Source: Tetragenococcus sp041859945
GTDB taxonomy: Bacteria > Bacillota > Bacilli > Lactobacillales > Enterococcaceae
NCBI GenBank assembly: GCA_041859945.1
Contig: JBFLGC010000011.1
Coordinates: forward strand, 1 to 61,384
DNA length: 61,384 bases
Reading direction: 5' to 3'
Shown: positions 17,356 to 26,668 of the stretch, piece after piece
Numbering within the stretch: the stretch's first letter is position 1
Layout: each line of letters starts with the position of its first letter
Notes under the pieces: model-generated
The model's input: only the letters and a program-made list of their open reading frames with translations
The model's database searches: none
Told to the model about the DNA's origin: nothing
Made by a program: the position numbers and the translations under genes

Positions 17356-17868
17356 CTAATCTCCTCCTTACGAATAAAAAATATGTCATTACTTTTACTA
17401 TATCACAGGAAAATTTTAATAGGAATCATTTTCAATCGTTTTTCTGAAAAAAGCGAAAAATTTGCGGTTATTTCCTGCTCTTCGTCAGTTTTAACAACAC
17501 CTAGGGATTCAAACATTCACTCTAAATTTATCATTTTTTTATAAATATCTCAATTGTAACCCTTTTCGTATTCTTACTTTCTATACTTATCTCTTTTTCT
17601 GTGCTAAAATAAAGGAAATGTTCAAGTCGGTGGAAGATCAAAATAGTTTCTTAACAACAAGAAAGCGAAGACGAGGCTTTCCCTTTTTTCTCATCCCAGC
17701 ATCTGAAAAAAGTATATTTTTTCAAAAAACTGGTCACTTATAAAAGGAGACCTCGGATTTTTTGTGCTTTTGTCTTATCATTTCTTATCATTTACCAGAC
17801 AACAACACCTGCATAAACAAAGAATGGACGATTTCTAAAATCGACCACACAGAAAAGGAGATAGATCC
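17356..17868. other. Long intergenic region between the exporter and rpoY
   Basis: The 513-base gap separates divergent units. An extended -10 (TG, C, TAAAAT at 17605-17610) could start rpoY with an approximately 250-base leader. A weak hairpin with CCTTTTTT lies near 17660-17697. Around 17420-17440 minus-strand sequence GAAAATGATTCCTATTA has limited likeness to a Fur box. I see no gene. Confidence 0.4.
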
Positions 17869-18081
17869 ATGATTTTTAAAGTTTATTATCAAGAAACAGC
17901 AGAACGCAATCCCAAAAGAGAACAAACACATAGCTTGTACATCGAAGCAACTGACAAGGTAGCTTGTCGGCAAGCAGTCGAAAAAAATACCCCATATAAT
18001 ATCGAGTTTATTCAGGAACTCAAGGGAAATCATCTGGCTTATGAAAAAGAGCATGCTGATTTCCATTTAACGGAGTTTTAA
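17869..18081 (+). CDS. rpoY: RNA polymerase epsilon subunit RpoY
   Basis: The 70-residue protein MIFKVYYQE...PHREQ-type with LYIEATDKVACRQAV and YNIEFIQEL is the Firmicute small RNA polymerase subunit epsilon (YkzG). It binds the core enzyme and occurs immediately before rnjA, as here with one base between them. AAAAGGAG precedes the ATG. Confidence 0.93.
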   Translation: MIFKVYYQETAERNPKREQTHSLYIEATDKVACRQAVEKNTPYNIEFIQELKGNHLAYEKEHADFHLTEF

Positions 18082-18082
18082 T

Positions 18083-19765
18083 ATGAAAGTATCCTTAAAA
18101 AACAATGAAACAGGCGTTTTTGCCATTGGTGGTTTAGGTGAAATTGGAAAAAACTGTTATGGGGTTCAATTCCAAGACGAGATCATTTTGATCGATGCAG
18201 GGATCAAATTTCCAGAAGATGAACTGCTTGGGATCGACTACGTTATTTCCGATTATAGCTACATCGTGCAAAACATCCAAAAAGTCAAAGCGCTCGTGAT
18301 CACGCACGGCCATGAAGACCATATCGGTGGGATCCCTTATTTATTAAGGGAAGCCAATATCCCGATCTATGCAGGTCCTTTAGCACTGGCTTTGATTACC
18401 AACAAATTAGAAGAACATGGTCTTTTGCGTGATGCCGATCTGCATGAGATCCATGAAGATACTGTCATCCGCTTCCGCAAGACTTCCGTCAGTTTCTTTC
18501 GGACGACCCACTCGATTCCTGACACGTTGGGCGTTGTGGTCAAAACGCCATCTGGTAATATCGTGGAAACCGGCGACTTCAAGTTTGATCTGACACCAGT
18601 GGGAGGAGAAGCGCCTAATTTACAAAAAATGGCAAAGATCGGTGAAGAAGGCGTCTTATGTTTGCTATCAGATAGTACCAACGCTGAGATCCCGACTTTT
18701 ACCAAATCAGAAAAGACGATCGGCGTTTCAATCATGAAAATTTTTGAAAAAGTCGAAGGCCGGATCATCTTTGCTAGTTTTGCTTCAAATATTTTTCGTT
18801 TACAACAAGCCGCCGATGCCGCTGTTGCCAATGGACGAAAAATTGCCGTTTTTGGTCGCAGTATGGAAAATGCAATCGCTAATGGTCAACGCCTGGGCTA
18901 CATCAAAGTACCAGATGGGACTTTTGTCGATGCCAGTGAGATCAATCGTTTGCCAGCTAATGAAACTTTGATCCTATGTACCGGTTCGCAAGGTGAGCCC
19001 ATGGCTGCCTTAAGTCGTATCGCTAATGGGACGCACCGCCAAATTTCGATCCATCCTGATGATACCGTCATTTTCTCTAGTTCACCGATTCCAGGGAATA
19101 CGGTCAGTGTCAATCATTTGATCAACTTACTTTTGGCCTCAGGTGCCAAAGTCATCCACGGTAAATTAAATAATGTTCACACCTCTGGACACGGTGGTCA
19201 AGAAGAACAAAAATTGATGTTGCGGTTGATGAAACCAAAATTCTTTATGCCGATCCATGGTGAATTCAGAATGTTGAAGATCCATACACGCCTGGCCCAA
19301 GCTACTGGCGTTCCCGAAGAAGACTGTTTCATTATGGAAAATGGCGACATGCTCGCCTTAACCGCTGATAGTGCTCGACGCGCGGGATCATTTAATGCCA
19401 GTGATGTTTATGTCGATGGCAGTGGTATCGGTGATATCGGCAATGTCGTATTGCGTGACCGCCGCCTCCTTTCACAAGATGGTCTGGTCTTGGCCGTAGC
19501 CACCGTTGATATCGCAAAACGCGAAATCTTAGCCGGGCCTGATATTTTGTCACGAGGCTTTGTTTACATGCGCGAATCGGGCGAATTGATCGGTGAAAGC
19601 CAATCGATCCTCTTTAAAGTGTTACGAAACGAATTGAAGGATCCTGATTGTACCGAACACCAATTACGCGAAGCCATGACTGCCGCTCTACAACCTTTCT
19701 TATTTGAGAAAACGGAACGTCATCCGATGATCTTATCCATGATCATGACACCTGACACAAAATAA
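18083..19765 (+). CDS. rnjA: Ribonuclease J1
   Basis: The 560-residue metallo-beta-lactamase/beta-CASP nuclease has HGHEDH at residues 75-80, GDFKFD, SDSTNAE and GHGGQEE-H motifs. RNase J1 is the major 5'-3' exonuclease and endonuclease of mRNA turnover and rRNA maturation in Firmicutes. GGAG lies eight bases before the ATG inside the end of rpoY. Confidence 0.97.
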   Translation: MKVSLKNNETGVFAIGGLGEIGKNCYGVQFQDEIILIDAGIKFPEDELLGIDYVISDYSYIVQNIQKVKALVITHGHEDHIGGIPYLLREANIPIYAGPLALALITNKLEEHGLLRDADLHEIHEDTVIRFRKTSVSFFRTTHSIPDTLGVVVKTPSGNIVETGDFKFDLTPVGGEAPNLQKMAKIGEEGVLCLLSDSTNAEIPTFTKSEKTIGVSIMKIFEKVEGRIIFASFASNIFRLQQAADAAVANGRKIAVFGRSMENAIANGQRLGYIKVPDGTFVDASEINRLPANETLILCTGSQGEPMAALSRIANGTHRQISIHPDDTVIFSSSPIPGNTVSVNHLINLLLASGAKVIHGKLNNVHTSGHGGQEEQKLMLRLMKPKFFMPIHGEFRMLKIHTRLAQATGVPEEDCFIMENGDMLALTADSARRAGSFNASDVYVDGSGIGDIGNVVLRDRRLLSQDGLVLAVATVDIAKREILAGPDILSRGFVYMRESGELIGESQSILFKVLRNELKDPDCTEHQLREAMTAALQPFLFEKTERHPMILSMIMTPDTK

Positions 19766-19767
19766 TT

Positions 19768-19807
19768 AAAAAAAGCGAGATCTCTTTTATGAGCGCCTCG
19801 CTTTTTT
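19768..19807 (+). terminator. Intrinsic terminator after rnjA
   Basis: AAAAAAGCGAG pairs with CTCGCTTTTTT across a 17-base loop directly after the stop codon. The symmetric ends would allow use in either direction. Confidence 0.85.
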
Positions 19808-19821
19808 AGTCATCTAAAAGT

Positions 19822-19960
19822 AGATTCATTTAGTATTTGACACAGGTCCATCCCTACTTACCTACTTACGTCAGATCCATCTAGTATTTAACACAGTTTT
19901 ACTCAACTTAAGATAGCGACAAGATTGATCAGAACGCTCTTATTCAGTATTAAACACAAA
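19822..19960. repeat. Three spaced copies of an AGTATTTRACACA-type sequence
   Basis: AGATTCATTTAGTATTTGAC plus ACAG starts at 19822, and a close copy (AGATCCATCTAGTATTTAAC plus ACAG) starts 51 bases later at 19873. A shorter copy, TTCAGTATTAAACACA, lies near 19943. The region lies between the rnjA and cspA terminators and is not coding. Function unknown. Confidence 0.5.
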
Positions 19961-19993
19961 AAAGAGCTGGCACAATAAAGTGTCAGCTCTTTT
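19960..19993 (-). terminator. Intrinsic terminator after cspA
   Basis: AAAAGAGCTGGCAC pairs with GTGTCAGCTCTTTT around AATAAA. On the minus strand it lies 17 bases after the cspA stop and ends in a T-run. Confidence 0.8.
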
Positions 19994-20010
19994 CAATCAT
20001 CGGATTAAGA

Positions 20011-20211
20011 TTAAGCTTTAACTACGTTAGCAGCTTGAGGACCGCGATCTGTATCTTCAACGTCAAACGTTACGCTTTGTCCTTCTTCTAAAGTTTTGAA
20101 ACCTTCATCTTGGATTGCTGAAAAATGTACGAATACATCGCTACCGTCTTCGCGAGAGATGAATCCAAAACCTTTTTCTGCATTAAACCATTTTACTGTA
20201 CCTTGTTCCAT
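20011..20211 (-). CDS. cspA: Cold-shock protein
   Basis: The 66-residue protein has the cold-shock domain with RNP1 KGFGFIS and RNP2 VFVHFSAI. It binds single-stranded RNA and DNA and acts as an RNA chaperone. The ATG at 20211 follows GAGGAGGT; a longer upstream reading frame has no such site. A leader of about 105 bases is typical of cold-shock mRNAs. Confidence 0.96.
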   Translation of the reverse strand: MEQGTVKWFNAEKGFGFISREDGSDVFVHFSAIQDEGFKTLEEGQSVTFDVEDTDRGPQAANVVKA

Positions 20212-20324
20212 TAGAGAACCTCCTCGTGCATAAGCACTATAAATAATATTGTGTAACTTGCTCGTGTCCGATAGAGGTGAAACGTGTGTATCAGCATCTA
20301 TTTCCCAAACAAAATTACAATTAT

Positions 20325-20353
20325 ATTGTACACTTAAAAAAAAGCTTTGGCAA
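20325..20353 (-). promoter_or_regulatory. cspA promoter
   Basis: On the minus strand TTGCCA (20353-20348), 17 bases and TACAAT (20330-20325). Transcription would start near 20318, giving an approximately 105-base untranslated leader before cspA. It begins immediately after the radC stop. Confidence 0.65.
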
Positions 20354-20366
20354 GTAAAAACCGCGA

Positions 20367-21047
20367 TTATTGATTCCAAAAGCCCTCTTCACGCAAACTG
20401 ATGTACTTTTCATTGCCAATGATCAAATGATCGAGCAATTCGATCCCCATCATATTCCCACACTCCTTCAAGCGTTTTGTGAAGATCCGATCATTTTCAG
20501 ATGGAGCCGGATCGCCACTAGGATGATTGTGGGCACAGATGATGCGAGCCGCACTGTAACGAACCGCCTCTTTAAAGATTTCACGGGGGTGAGCGATTGA
20601 CTGATTCAAGGAACCAATAAATAGTGTCTTGCGATAAATCACTTCATTTTTGGTGTTGAGATATAAGCAGACCAAATGTTCTTGCTGATAATCTTGCATT
20701 TCATCAATCAGCTGTTGAGCTAGATCGTAACTAGAAAAAACTTTGCCATACTTTGGTTGTTTGGAACGGTGGATCCGACTGCCCAACTCCATCATAGCAG
20801 TAAGCTCAATGGCGCGGATCTGTCCCACGCCACGAATATCTTGCAATTCGTTGAGACTGGCATTTTTTAAATCATACAAACTCGGAAAGGCAGCCAAAAT
20901 CATGCCAGAAACTTCCATGACATTATAAGGCTTACTGCCGGTGCGTAAGACGATTGCCAGTAATTCTTGGTTAGACAACGCCTCAGCACCAAAGTCTAAC
21001 AATCTTTCCCGTGGTAATGAACTGAGCGGGATCTTTTTTTGTTCCAT
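20367..21047 (-). CDS. radC: RadC-family JAB-domain protein
   Basis: The 226-residue protein has an N-terminal helix-hairpin-helix region (LQDIRGVGQIRAIEL) and a C-terminal MPN/JAB domain with AHNHPSGDPAPSEND, the zinc-binding HxH...D motif. The family was once linked to DNA repair, but the biochemical role remains unsettled. AAGGAGT precedes the ATG. Confidence 0.95.
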   Translation of the reverse strand: MEQKKIPLSSLPRERLLDFGAEALSNQELLAIVLRTGSKPYNVMEVSGMILAAFPSLYDLKNASLNELQDIRGVGQIRAIELTAMMELGSRIHRSKQPKYGKVFSSYDLAQQLIDEMQDYQQEHLVCLYLNTKNEVIYRKTLFIGSLNQSIAHPREIFKEAVRYSAARIICAHNHPSGDPAPSENDRIFTKRLKECGNMMGIELLDHLIIGNEKYISLREEGFWNQ

Positions 21048-21098
21048 TTTAAGGACTCCTTACGTTTTGTGGTTTTGACCACCTGCCATAGGTGCTCC

Positions 21099-21788
21099 TT
21101 ATATAGTACGCAAAAAAACGGCTTTATCTTCTAGAAACTTTGGTAACTCCCCTAAATTTTTTAGAACGACCAAACTATTCTCTTTGGTTTCTGCTGTAGG
21201 CTGGATCAAATCAGGGATCATGACCACAGAAATACCCGCATCATTAGCAGCTTTGATGCCATTAGGTGAATCTTCTAAAATCAGCAATTGGTCTTTGGGT
21301 AACTTTAATTTTTCTTGTGCTTTGACGAAAATTTCTGGATCTGGTTTGGCACGTCTGACATCTTCTGCTGAAACGATCGTCGTAAATTCATGGCGCAACC
21401 CGTTTTTAGTTAGCAAATTTTCGATCACGGTCCGTTTATTGCTAGAGGCGACTACTTTTTCGATCTGATTGGCATTTAGATAGGTCAATAATTCAAAAAG
21501 TCCTGGTTTCACTGTCACCTTGCCGCTATCAAATAAAGCCATAGTCCGCTCATAAGCGGTCTTTATAAAAAGTTCTACTTTTAGAAAGCCAAATTCAAGA
21601 TCATAATGGCTGTGATAGGCGTCCCACAATTCTTCATCACTTACCCCCAAATAGCGGTCATAAATGGCTGCGTCATAAGGGATCCCCAGCTGATCTGCCG
21701 TTTCTTGCGTGGCCTCATAGTATAAAAGCTCGGTATCAAACATCAAGCCATCCATATCAAAAATAACACCACGTAACTTTTCGTTCAT
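21099..21788 (-). CDS. HAD-family phosphatase (beta-phosphoglucomutase-like)
   Basis: The 229-residue protein has the four HAD motifs: FDMDGLMFDTE (nucleophile Asp), ASSNKR, KPDPEIF (Lys) and LEDSPNGIKAA. The cap inserted after motif I is helical, as in subclass I phosphatases and beta-phosphoglucomutases. The exact substrate cannot be read from the sequence. It follows folC by 11 bases and may be in its operon. Confidence 0.9.
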   Translation of the reverse strand: MNEKLRGVIFDMDGLMFDTELLYYEATQETADQLGIPYDAAIYDRYLGVSDEELWDAYHSHYDLEFGFLKVELFIKTAYERTMALFDSGKVTVKPGLFELLTYLNANQIEKVVASSNKRTVIENLLTKNGLRHEFTTIVSAEDVRRAKPDPEIFVKAQEKLKLPKDQLLILEDSPNGIKAANDAGISVVMIPDLIQPTAETKENSLVVLKNLGELPKFLEDKAVFLRTI

Positions 21789-21799
21789 TTAAACACTCC

Positions 21800-23101
21800 T
21801 TACAAATTTTTTAAAAAGGTCCGAACTTCGCCAATGAAATACAAGGAACCCGTCACCAAGATCAAGTCACAACTATCGGCGGACGCCAATAAATCAGCTA
21901 AGCCAACTTGCCATAAAGAAACAGTCGTGATTCGTTTTTCATCTAATGCTTCATAATGTTTTTCTAGATGGATCGCTTTAGCATAGTCAAAACGCGTCAG
22001 GTAAATGTCTGCTCCCCGGATTTTGAGCAGTTCTTGCAACATACCAACAATTTCTTTGTGATCCAAAGCGGAAAACAAAATATGGATCTTGTGCTCACTG
22101 AATTCTTTTTGCATCGTTTCGACCAAGCGCTTCATCGCATGGGTATTGTGCGCACCATCTAATAAAATCAAGGGTTCGTCACTGAGCTTTTCCAAACGCA
22201 CCGGCCAAAATGTCTCTTGCAAGCCTTGCCGAACGATCTTTTCTTGAAAAGGCAGCTGTTTCAACTGACAAAATAAGGCATAGAGTTCGATTGCACAACC
22301 AGCATTTTCTACTTGATGACGTCCGACCATGGGAATCAGTAAGTTTTTGATTTTACCCTTTTCATTCGTAAAATCAAAAACTTCGCCCCAATTTGGATTG
22401 GGATGTCGATAGGTCACTTGATAAGCCTCAGTGAAAGAATAACGCTGCGCTTGTTGAGTTAGTGCTTTTTCAGCGATGACAGCTAAGGCGGAATCCGGGA
22501 TTTTTCCCGTGACCACTGGCACCTGTTCTTTTATGATGCCCGCTTTTTGAGCAGCGATTTTTTCTATCGTATCCCCTAAAACTTCCATATGGTCCAATCC
22601 GATCGTCGTGATTGCGGTAAGTAGGGGGCTAATCACATTGGTACTATCAGAAAGGCCCCCTAAGCCGACTTCGATCAAGGCCAAATCCACCTTTTTTTCA
22701 TCAAAATAGAGAAACGCCATGGCCGTCAAAATTTCAAATTGTGTAGCAGTCACTTTACCTTCTGCTTCATCTAAAGTGAGAATGATCGGTTGTAAAAAAG
22801 CTACCAAACGAATAAAGTCGTGATCGGAAATCGGCTGGTCATCAATCGCGATCCGCTCGTTGATTTTTTCTATATGTGGAGAAATAAAGCTGCCCACGCG
22901 AAAACCCGTTTTTTGTAACATCCCTCTCAAAAAACTCAATGTCGAACCTTTGCCATTGGTACCGGCGATGTGGATCATCTCCGTATTTTTTTCAGGATGG
23001 TCGATCCTATCCAGTAGCTTTTCAAAGTGATCGATTCCCTCACGCGTGCCAAACGGCCGACTCGCCAGCCAATAGTTCGCCTCTTGCATCGTTTGGATCA
23101 T
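21800..23101 (-). CDS. folC: Folylpolyglutamate synthase / dihydrofolate synthase
   Basis: The 433-residue protein has GTNGKGSTLSFL (P-loop, near residue 47), ISPHIEKINERI, LIEVGLGGLSDSTNVI and LLDGAHNTHAM. FolC adds glutamate to folates and, in many bacteria, also makes dihydrofolate. It lies 88 bases downstream of valS, the conserved valS-folC arrangement of Firmicutes. Confidence 0.96.
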   Translation of the reverse strand: MIQTMQEANYWLASRPFGTREGIDHFEKLLDRIDHPEKNTEMIHIAGTNGKGSTLSFLRGMLQKTGFRVGSFISPHIEKINERIAIDDQPISDHDFIRLVAFLQPIILTLDEAEGKVTATQFEILTAMAFLYFDEKKVDLALIEVGLGGLSDSTNVISPLLTAITTIGLDHMEVLGDTIEKIAAQKAGIIKEQVPVVTGKIPDSALAVIAEKALTQQAQRYSFTEAYQVTYRHPNPNWGEVFDFTNEKGKIKNLLIPMVGRHQVENAGCAIELYALFCQLKQLPFQEKIVRQGLQETFWPVRLEKLSDEPLILLDGAHNTHAMKRLVETMQKEFSEHKIHILFSALDHKEIVGMLQELLKIRGADIYLTRFDYAKAIHLEKHYEALDEKRITTVSLWQVGLADLLASADSCDLILVTGSLYFIGEVRTFLKNL

Positions 23102-23189
23102 GAAAACTCCCCCAATTTTTTCCTATTTGCCTTATTATACCAAAAAGCAGTGAGCACAAGTGCCAAAACTTGCCTCACTGTTAAAGAGA

Positions 23190-25829
23190 TCATAAATTTT
23201 TCAATTGGGCGATCCGACTAGAAACAACCTGTTGCTTTTCTTGATAATCTTGTTGTTTGGCCTTTTCTTTTGCAACAACAGCTGCCGGTGCATTGGCCAC
23301 AAATTTTTCGTTGGCTAATTTTTTGTCGATCCGAGCAACTTCTTGGTCCCATTTTTGCAATTCTTTTTCCAAACGAGTCAGTTCAGCGTCGATATCAATC
23401 AATCCTTCTAGGGGCAAGTAGACGATCGCACCTGACAACACCGCCGACATCGCTGTATCTGGCGGATTCATTTCGCTTGCGATCACTAATTTTTCTGGGT
23501 TACAGAAACGTTCGATGTAATGCTTATTATCACTTAAGAAGGTCTCGATGCCAAGATCTTTCGTTTGGATCAATAAAGTGATCGGCCGCGATAGTGGTGT
23601 ATTGACTTCGGCACGAATGTTACGGACCGCGCGAATCAATTCGGTCAAAACACCCATCCCTTGAGCGGCTCTAGTGTCGTCAAATTCAGGATGACTCACC
23701 GGATAATCGGCCACGACTAAAGAATCCCCTTCATGAGGGAGTTTTTCCCAAATTTCTTCGGTCACAAAAGGCATGATCGGGTGCAATAAGCGCAAGGATT
23801 GATCCAAAACATAGACCAACACACTTTGATTGCTTTGTTTCAAAGCACTATTTTCCCCATAAAGCGTTTCTTTACTCATTTCAATGTACCAATCACAAAA
23901 ATCATCCCAGATAAAGTTATACAAGTAACGGCCCGCTTCGCCAAACTCAAAACGATCGAACAATTCCGTTACTTTGGCGACTGTTTCATTCAAACGCGTC
24001 AAGATCCAGCGGTCAGCCACTGATTTTTCGCCAAGAAGATCGATATCAGAAGCTTTCATGCCTTCCACATTCATCAAGACAAAACGCGCAGCATTCCAAA
24101 TCTTATTGATGAAATTCCAAGCGGCGTCCATTTTTTCATAACTAAAACGCATGTCTTGACCAGGTGCAGAACCATTGGATAAGAACCAACGCAAGGCATC
24201 GGCCCCGTATTTGTCGATCACTTCCATCGGATCGATCCCATTGCCCAAAGACTTGCTCATCTTGCGCCCATCTTCAGCCCGGATAAGGCCGTGGATCAAG
24301 ACATTTTCAAAAGGTCGTTTACCGGTAAATTCCAAACTTTGAAAGATCATGCGGCTGACCCAAAAGAAGATGATGTCATAGCCGGTGACCAAGGTATCCG
24401 TCGGAAAGTAACGCTTGAAATCGGCGGCGTCGGCATCCGGCCAACCCATCGTAGAAAAAGGCCACAAGGCGGAACTAAACCAAGTATCTAAGACATCTGG
24501 ATCTTGTTCCCAATTTTCACTATCAGAAGGTACCTCCATGCCGACATAGATTTCGCCTGTTTCTTTATGATACCAAGCTGGGATCTGATGACCCCACCAC
24601 AATTGACGGCTGATGACCCAATCATGGACGTTTTCCATCCACTGGGTAAAAGTTTGGTTGAAACGCGTGGGATAGAAATGGACCGCGTCAGGCGTTTGTT
24701 GATTGGTGATGGCTTGTTCAGCTAAAGGTTTCATTTTCACAAACCATTGCGTCGACAAGCGTGGTTCAACGATGACGCCCGTCCGTTCTGAGTGACCCAC
24801 ACTATGGACGATCTTTTCGATCCGCACCATATAGCCACCATTTTCTAAGTCTTTGACGATTTCTTTACGCGCCTCAAAACGATCCATGCCGGCATATTTA
24901 CCCGCTTTATCATTCATGGTCCCATCTTCGTTCATCACGTTAAGTCGGATGAGGTCATGGCGATTACCTACCTCAAAGTCATTAGGATCATGAGCCGGTG
25001 TGATCTTGACAACCCCGGTTCCAAATTCACGATCGACATAGTAGTCACTAACGATTGGGATCTCACGTCCGACTAAAGGCAAAATAACTGTCTTACCGAT
25101 CAAGTCTTGATAACGCTTATCATCAGGATGGACGGCCACCGCCGTATCACCGAGCATGGTTTCCGGTCGTGTCGTTGCGATTTCGACGTTGCCCGAGCCA
25201 TCTGCCAAAGGATAGGTCATGTGATAAAAGGCCCCTTCGACATCTTTGTGGATCACTTCGATGTCTGACAAAGCGGTGCGAGCTTTCGGATCCCAATTGA
25301 TGATATATTCGCCGCGATAGATCAACCCTTTTTCATAAAGAGTGACAAATACTTTGCGAACCGCCTGTGAAAGTCCCTCATCTAAGGTAAAACGTTCGCG
25401 ACTATAATCCAAAGAGAGCCCTAACTTGGCCCACTGTTCATGAATATGGTCGGCATACTCTTCTTTCCATTCCCAGACTTTATCGATGAACTTTTCACGG
25501 CCCAAGTCATAACGTGAAAGTCCTCGTTCTTGAAGTTTGGCTTCAACTTTGGCTTGAGTGGCGATCCCAGCATGGTCAGTGCCTGGTAACCACAACACGT
25601 CGTAGCCTTGCATCCGTTTTTGGCGGATGATCATATCTTGTAAAGTCGTATCCCAAGCATGACCTAAATGTAATTTTCCTGTCACATTGGGGGGGGGGAT
25701 CACGATCGAATAAGGTTTGGCGGTCTTATCGCCACTTGGTTTGAACAGACCTTGTTCAAGCCATTTTTCATAACGACCCGCTTCTACTTCTTTAGGATCG
25801 TATTTTGTTGTCAAATTGCTTTCTCTCAT
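23190..25829 (-). CDS. valS: Valyl-tRNA synthetase
   Basis: The 879-residue class I synthetase has PPPNVTGKLHLGHAWD (HIGH motif), the editing domain, RKMSKSLGNG (KMSKS) and a C-terminal coiled-coil arm. The start is the ATG at 25829 (MRESNLTTKYDPKEVEAG) with GGAGGAAAACC upstream; the reading frame stays open further upstream only because it runs through the T-box leader. A run of 10 G (25689-25698) encodes the PPP of the HIGH region and could be error-prone, but the frame is intact. Confidence 0.97.
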   Translation of the reverse strand: MRESNLTTKYDPKEVEAGRYEKWLEQGLFKPSGDKTAKPYSIVIPPPNVTGKLHLGHAWDTTLQDMIIRQKRMQGYDVLWLPGTDHAGIATQAKVEAKLQERGLSRYDLGREKFIDKVWEWKEEYADHIHEQWAKLGLSLDYSRERFTLDEGLSQAVRKVFVTLYEKGLIYRGEYIINWDPKARTALSDIEVIHKDVEGAFYHMTYPLADGSGNVEIATTRPETMLGDTAVAVHPDDKRYQDLIGKTVILPLVGREIPIVSDYYVDREFGTGVVKITPAHDPNDFEVGNRHDLIRLNVMNEDGTMNDKAGKYAGMDRFEARKEIVKDLENGGYMVRIEKIVHSVGHSERTGVIVEPRLSTQWFVKMKPLAEQAITNQQTPDAVHFYPTRFNQTFTQWMENVHDWVISRQLWWGHQIPAWYHKETGEIYVGMEVPSDSENWEQDPDVLDTWFSSALWPFSTMGWPDADAADFKRYFPTDTLVTGYDIIFFWVSRMIFQSLEFTGKRPFENVLIHGLIRAEDGRKMSKSLGNGIDPMEVIDKYGADALRWFLSNGSAPGQDMRFSYEKMDAAWNFINKIWNAARFVLMNVEGMKASDIDLLGEKSVADRWILTRLNETVAKVTELFDRFEFGEAGRYLYNFIWDDFCDWYIEMSKETLYGENSALKQSNQSVLVYVLDQSLRLLHPIMPFVTEEIWEKLPHEGDSLVVADYPVSHPEFDDTRAAQGMGVLTELIRAVRNIRAEVNTPLSRPITLLIQTKDLGIETFLSDNKHYIERFCNPEKLVIASEMNPPDTAMSAVLSGAIVYLPLEGLIDIDAELTRLEKELQKWDQEVARIDKKLANEKFVANAPAAVVAKEKAKQQDYQEKQQVVSSRIAQLKNL

Positions 25830-25850
25830 GGTTTTCCTCCTTAAAAATAA

Positions 25851-26078
25851 AAAAGCCCTAAGATGCTTATTACATCTTAGGGCGTAAATTACGCGGTACC
25901 ACCTAAATTGCAGAACGATTCTGCCACTTGACATGGGTAACGTCCATGGCTCGTTTGTTCTTACTAGATTCAGAACAAAAACTCCCAAGCTACCTTCACT
26001 TTTTTCAGGCTGAAAATCTTTCAGCAACGATTTTCTCTCTACAAACCTTGCAAAAGTTACTCCTCTTGTTCTTCGTTT
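25851..26078 (-). ncRNA. T-box riboswitch leader of valS
   Basis: On the minus strand the leader carries the T-box AATTTAGGTGGTACCGCG, followed by a terminator: GCCCTAAGATG pairs with CATCTTAGGGC (25883-25855) and runs into T. Upstream are Stem I with an AGAGAG element and a probable specifier GTA (Val) at 25993-25991 in AAGGTAGC; the specifier is inferred. Uncharged tRNA-Val would favour the antiterminator and raise valS expression. Confidence 0.9.
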
Positions 26079-26084
26079 TGCCTT

Positions 26085-26113
26085 ATTTTACAATGAACTT
26101 TTGCTAAAGTCAA
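26085..26113 (-). promoter_or_regulatory. valS promoter
   Basis: On the minus strand TTGACT (26113-26108), 17 bases and TAAAAT (26090-26085) precede the T-box leader, giving a leader of about 250 bases. Confidence 0.8.
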
Positions 26114-26114
26114 A

Positions 26115-26606
26115 TCAACTTAAACTTTTAGCCACGTCCAAGGCCTTTTCATAATCCGGTTCATGACTCATTTCGGCAACAATTTCTTCATAGACGATCA
26201 CACCATTTTGGTCTAAAACAAAGATCGCTCGAGCCAAGTGTCCTGTCGTGGGAATGAATAAGCCATATTTTTTGCCAAATTCATTTTCCGTATCATGGAG
26301 CATTAACATATCGACGCCTTCTTGCCCACACCAATTGGCTTGCTCTTCTTTGCTATTATTTGAAATCGTAGCAAAATAAATCTCTTTCAATTGGCTAGCT
26401 TCTTGGTTGAAGCGTTTCGTTTGTAAAGCACAGACGCGCGTGTCGATGTTGGGGATCACACTTAAGATCACAGCTTGCCCTTTGGCTTCACTTAAAGAAT
26501 GATTCTTGTTTTCTAAATCTTTTAAGACAAATTCTGGCGCAAGATCGCCTACTTGCGGTTGTGTACCAAGAATTTCTATTTGAGTCCCTTTATAAGTTAT
26601 ACGCAT
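26115..26606 (-). CDS. tpx: Thiol peroxidase Tpx
   Basis: The 163-residue peroxiredoxin has IDTRVCALQTKRFN with the peroxidatic cysteine (C59) and NWCGQEGV with the resolving cysteine (C93). Tpx reduces peroxides using thioredoxin. The usual TPVC is TRVC here. It lies 62 bases downstream of rex; GAGGAG precedes the ATG and a TATACT -10 lies in the gap, so it may have its own promoter. Confidence 0.93.
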   Translation of the reverse strand: MRITYKGTQIEILGTQPQVGDLAPEFVLKDLENKNHSLSEAKGQAVILSVIPNIDTRVCALQTKRFNQEASQLKEIYFATISNNSKEEQANWCGQEGVDMLMLHDTENEFGKKYGLFIPTTGHLARAIFVLDQNGVIVYEEIVAEMSHEPDYEKALDVAKSLS

Positions 26607-26668
26607 ATTCTTCTCCTCACCTTCCCATTTAGTATAAAGGAGAGTTCGCGATTTCTGAAATGATTTGC

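Noticed and set aside
17420..17440. Fur box upstream of the ABC exporter
   Set aside because: Only about 12 of 18 consensus positions match and no iron-related gene is adjacent, so it is not reported as a site.
17788..18066. 92-codon minus-strand frame opposite rpoY
   Set aside because: No ribosome-binding site and it mirrors the conserved rpoY sequence.
20011..20379. 122-residue version of the cold-shock protein
   Set aside because: The extension crosses the promoter and leader. The 66-residue form has a strong ribosome-binding site and the normal family length.
25689..25698. Run of 10 G in valS as a phase-variation tract
   Set aside because: It encodes the conserved Pro triplet near the HIGH motif of an essential enzyme and the frame is intact.
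23190..26027. A 945-residue valS product with an N-terminal extension
   Set aside because: The extra 66 codons are the T-box leader. The ATG at 25829 has the ribosome-binding site and the usual N-terminus.
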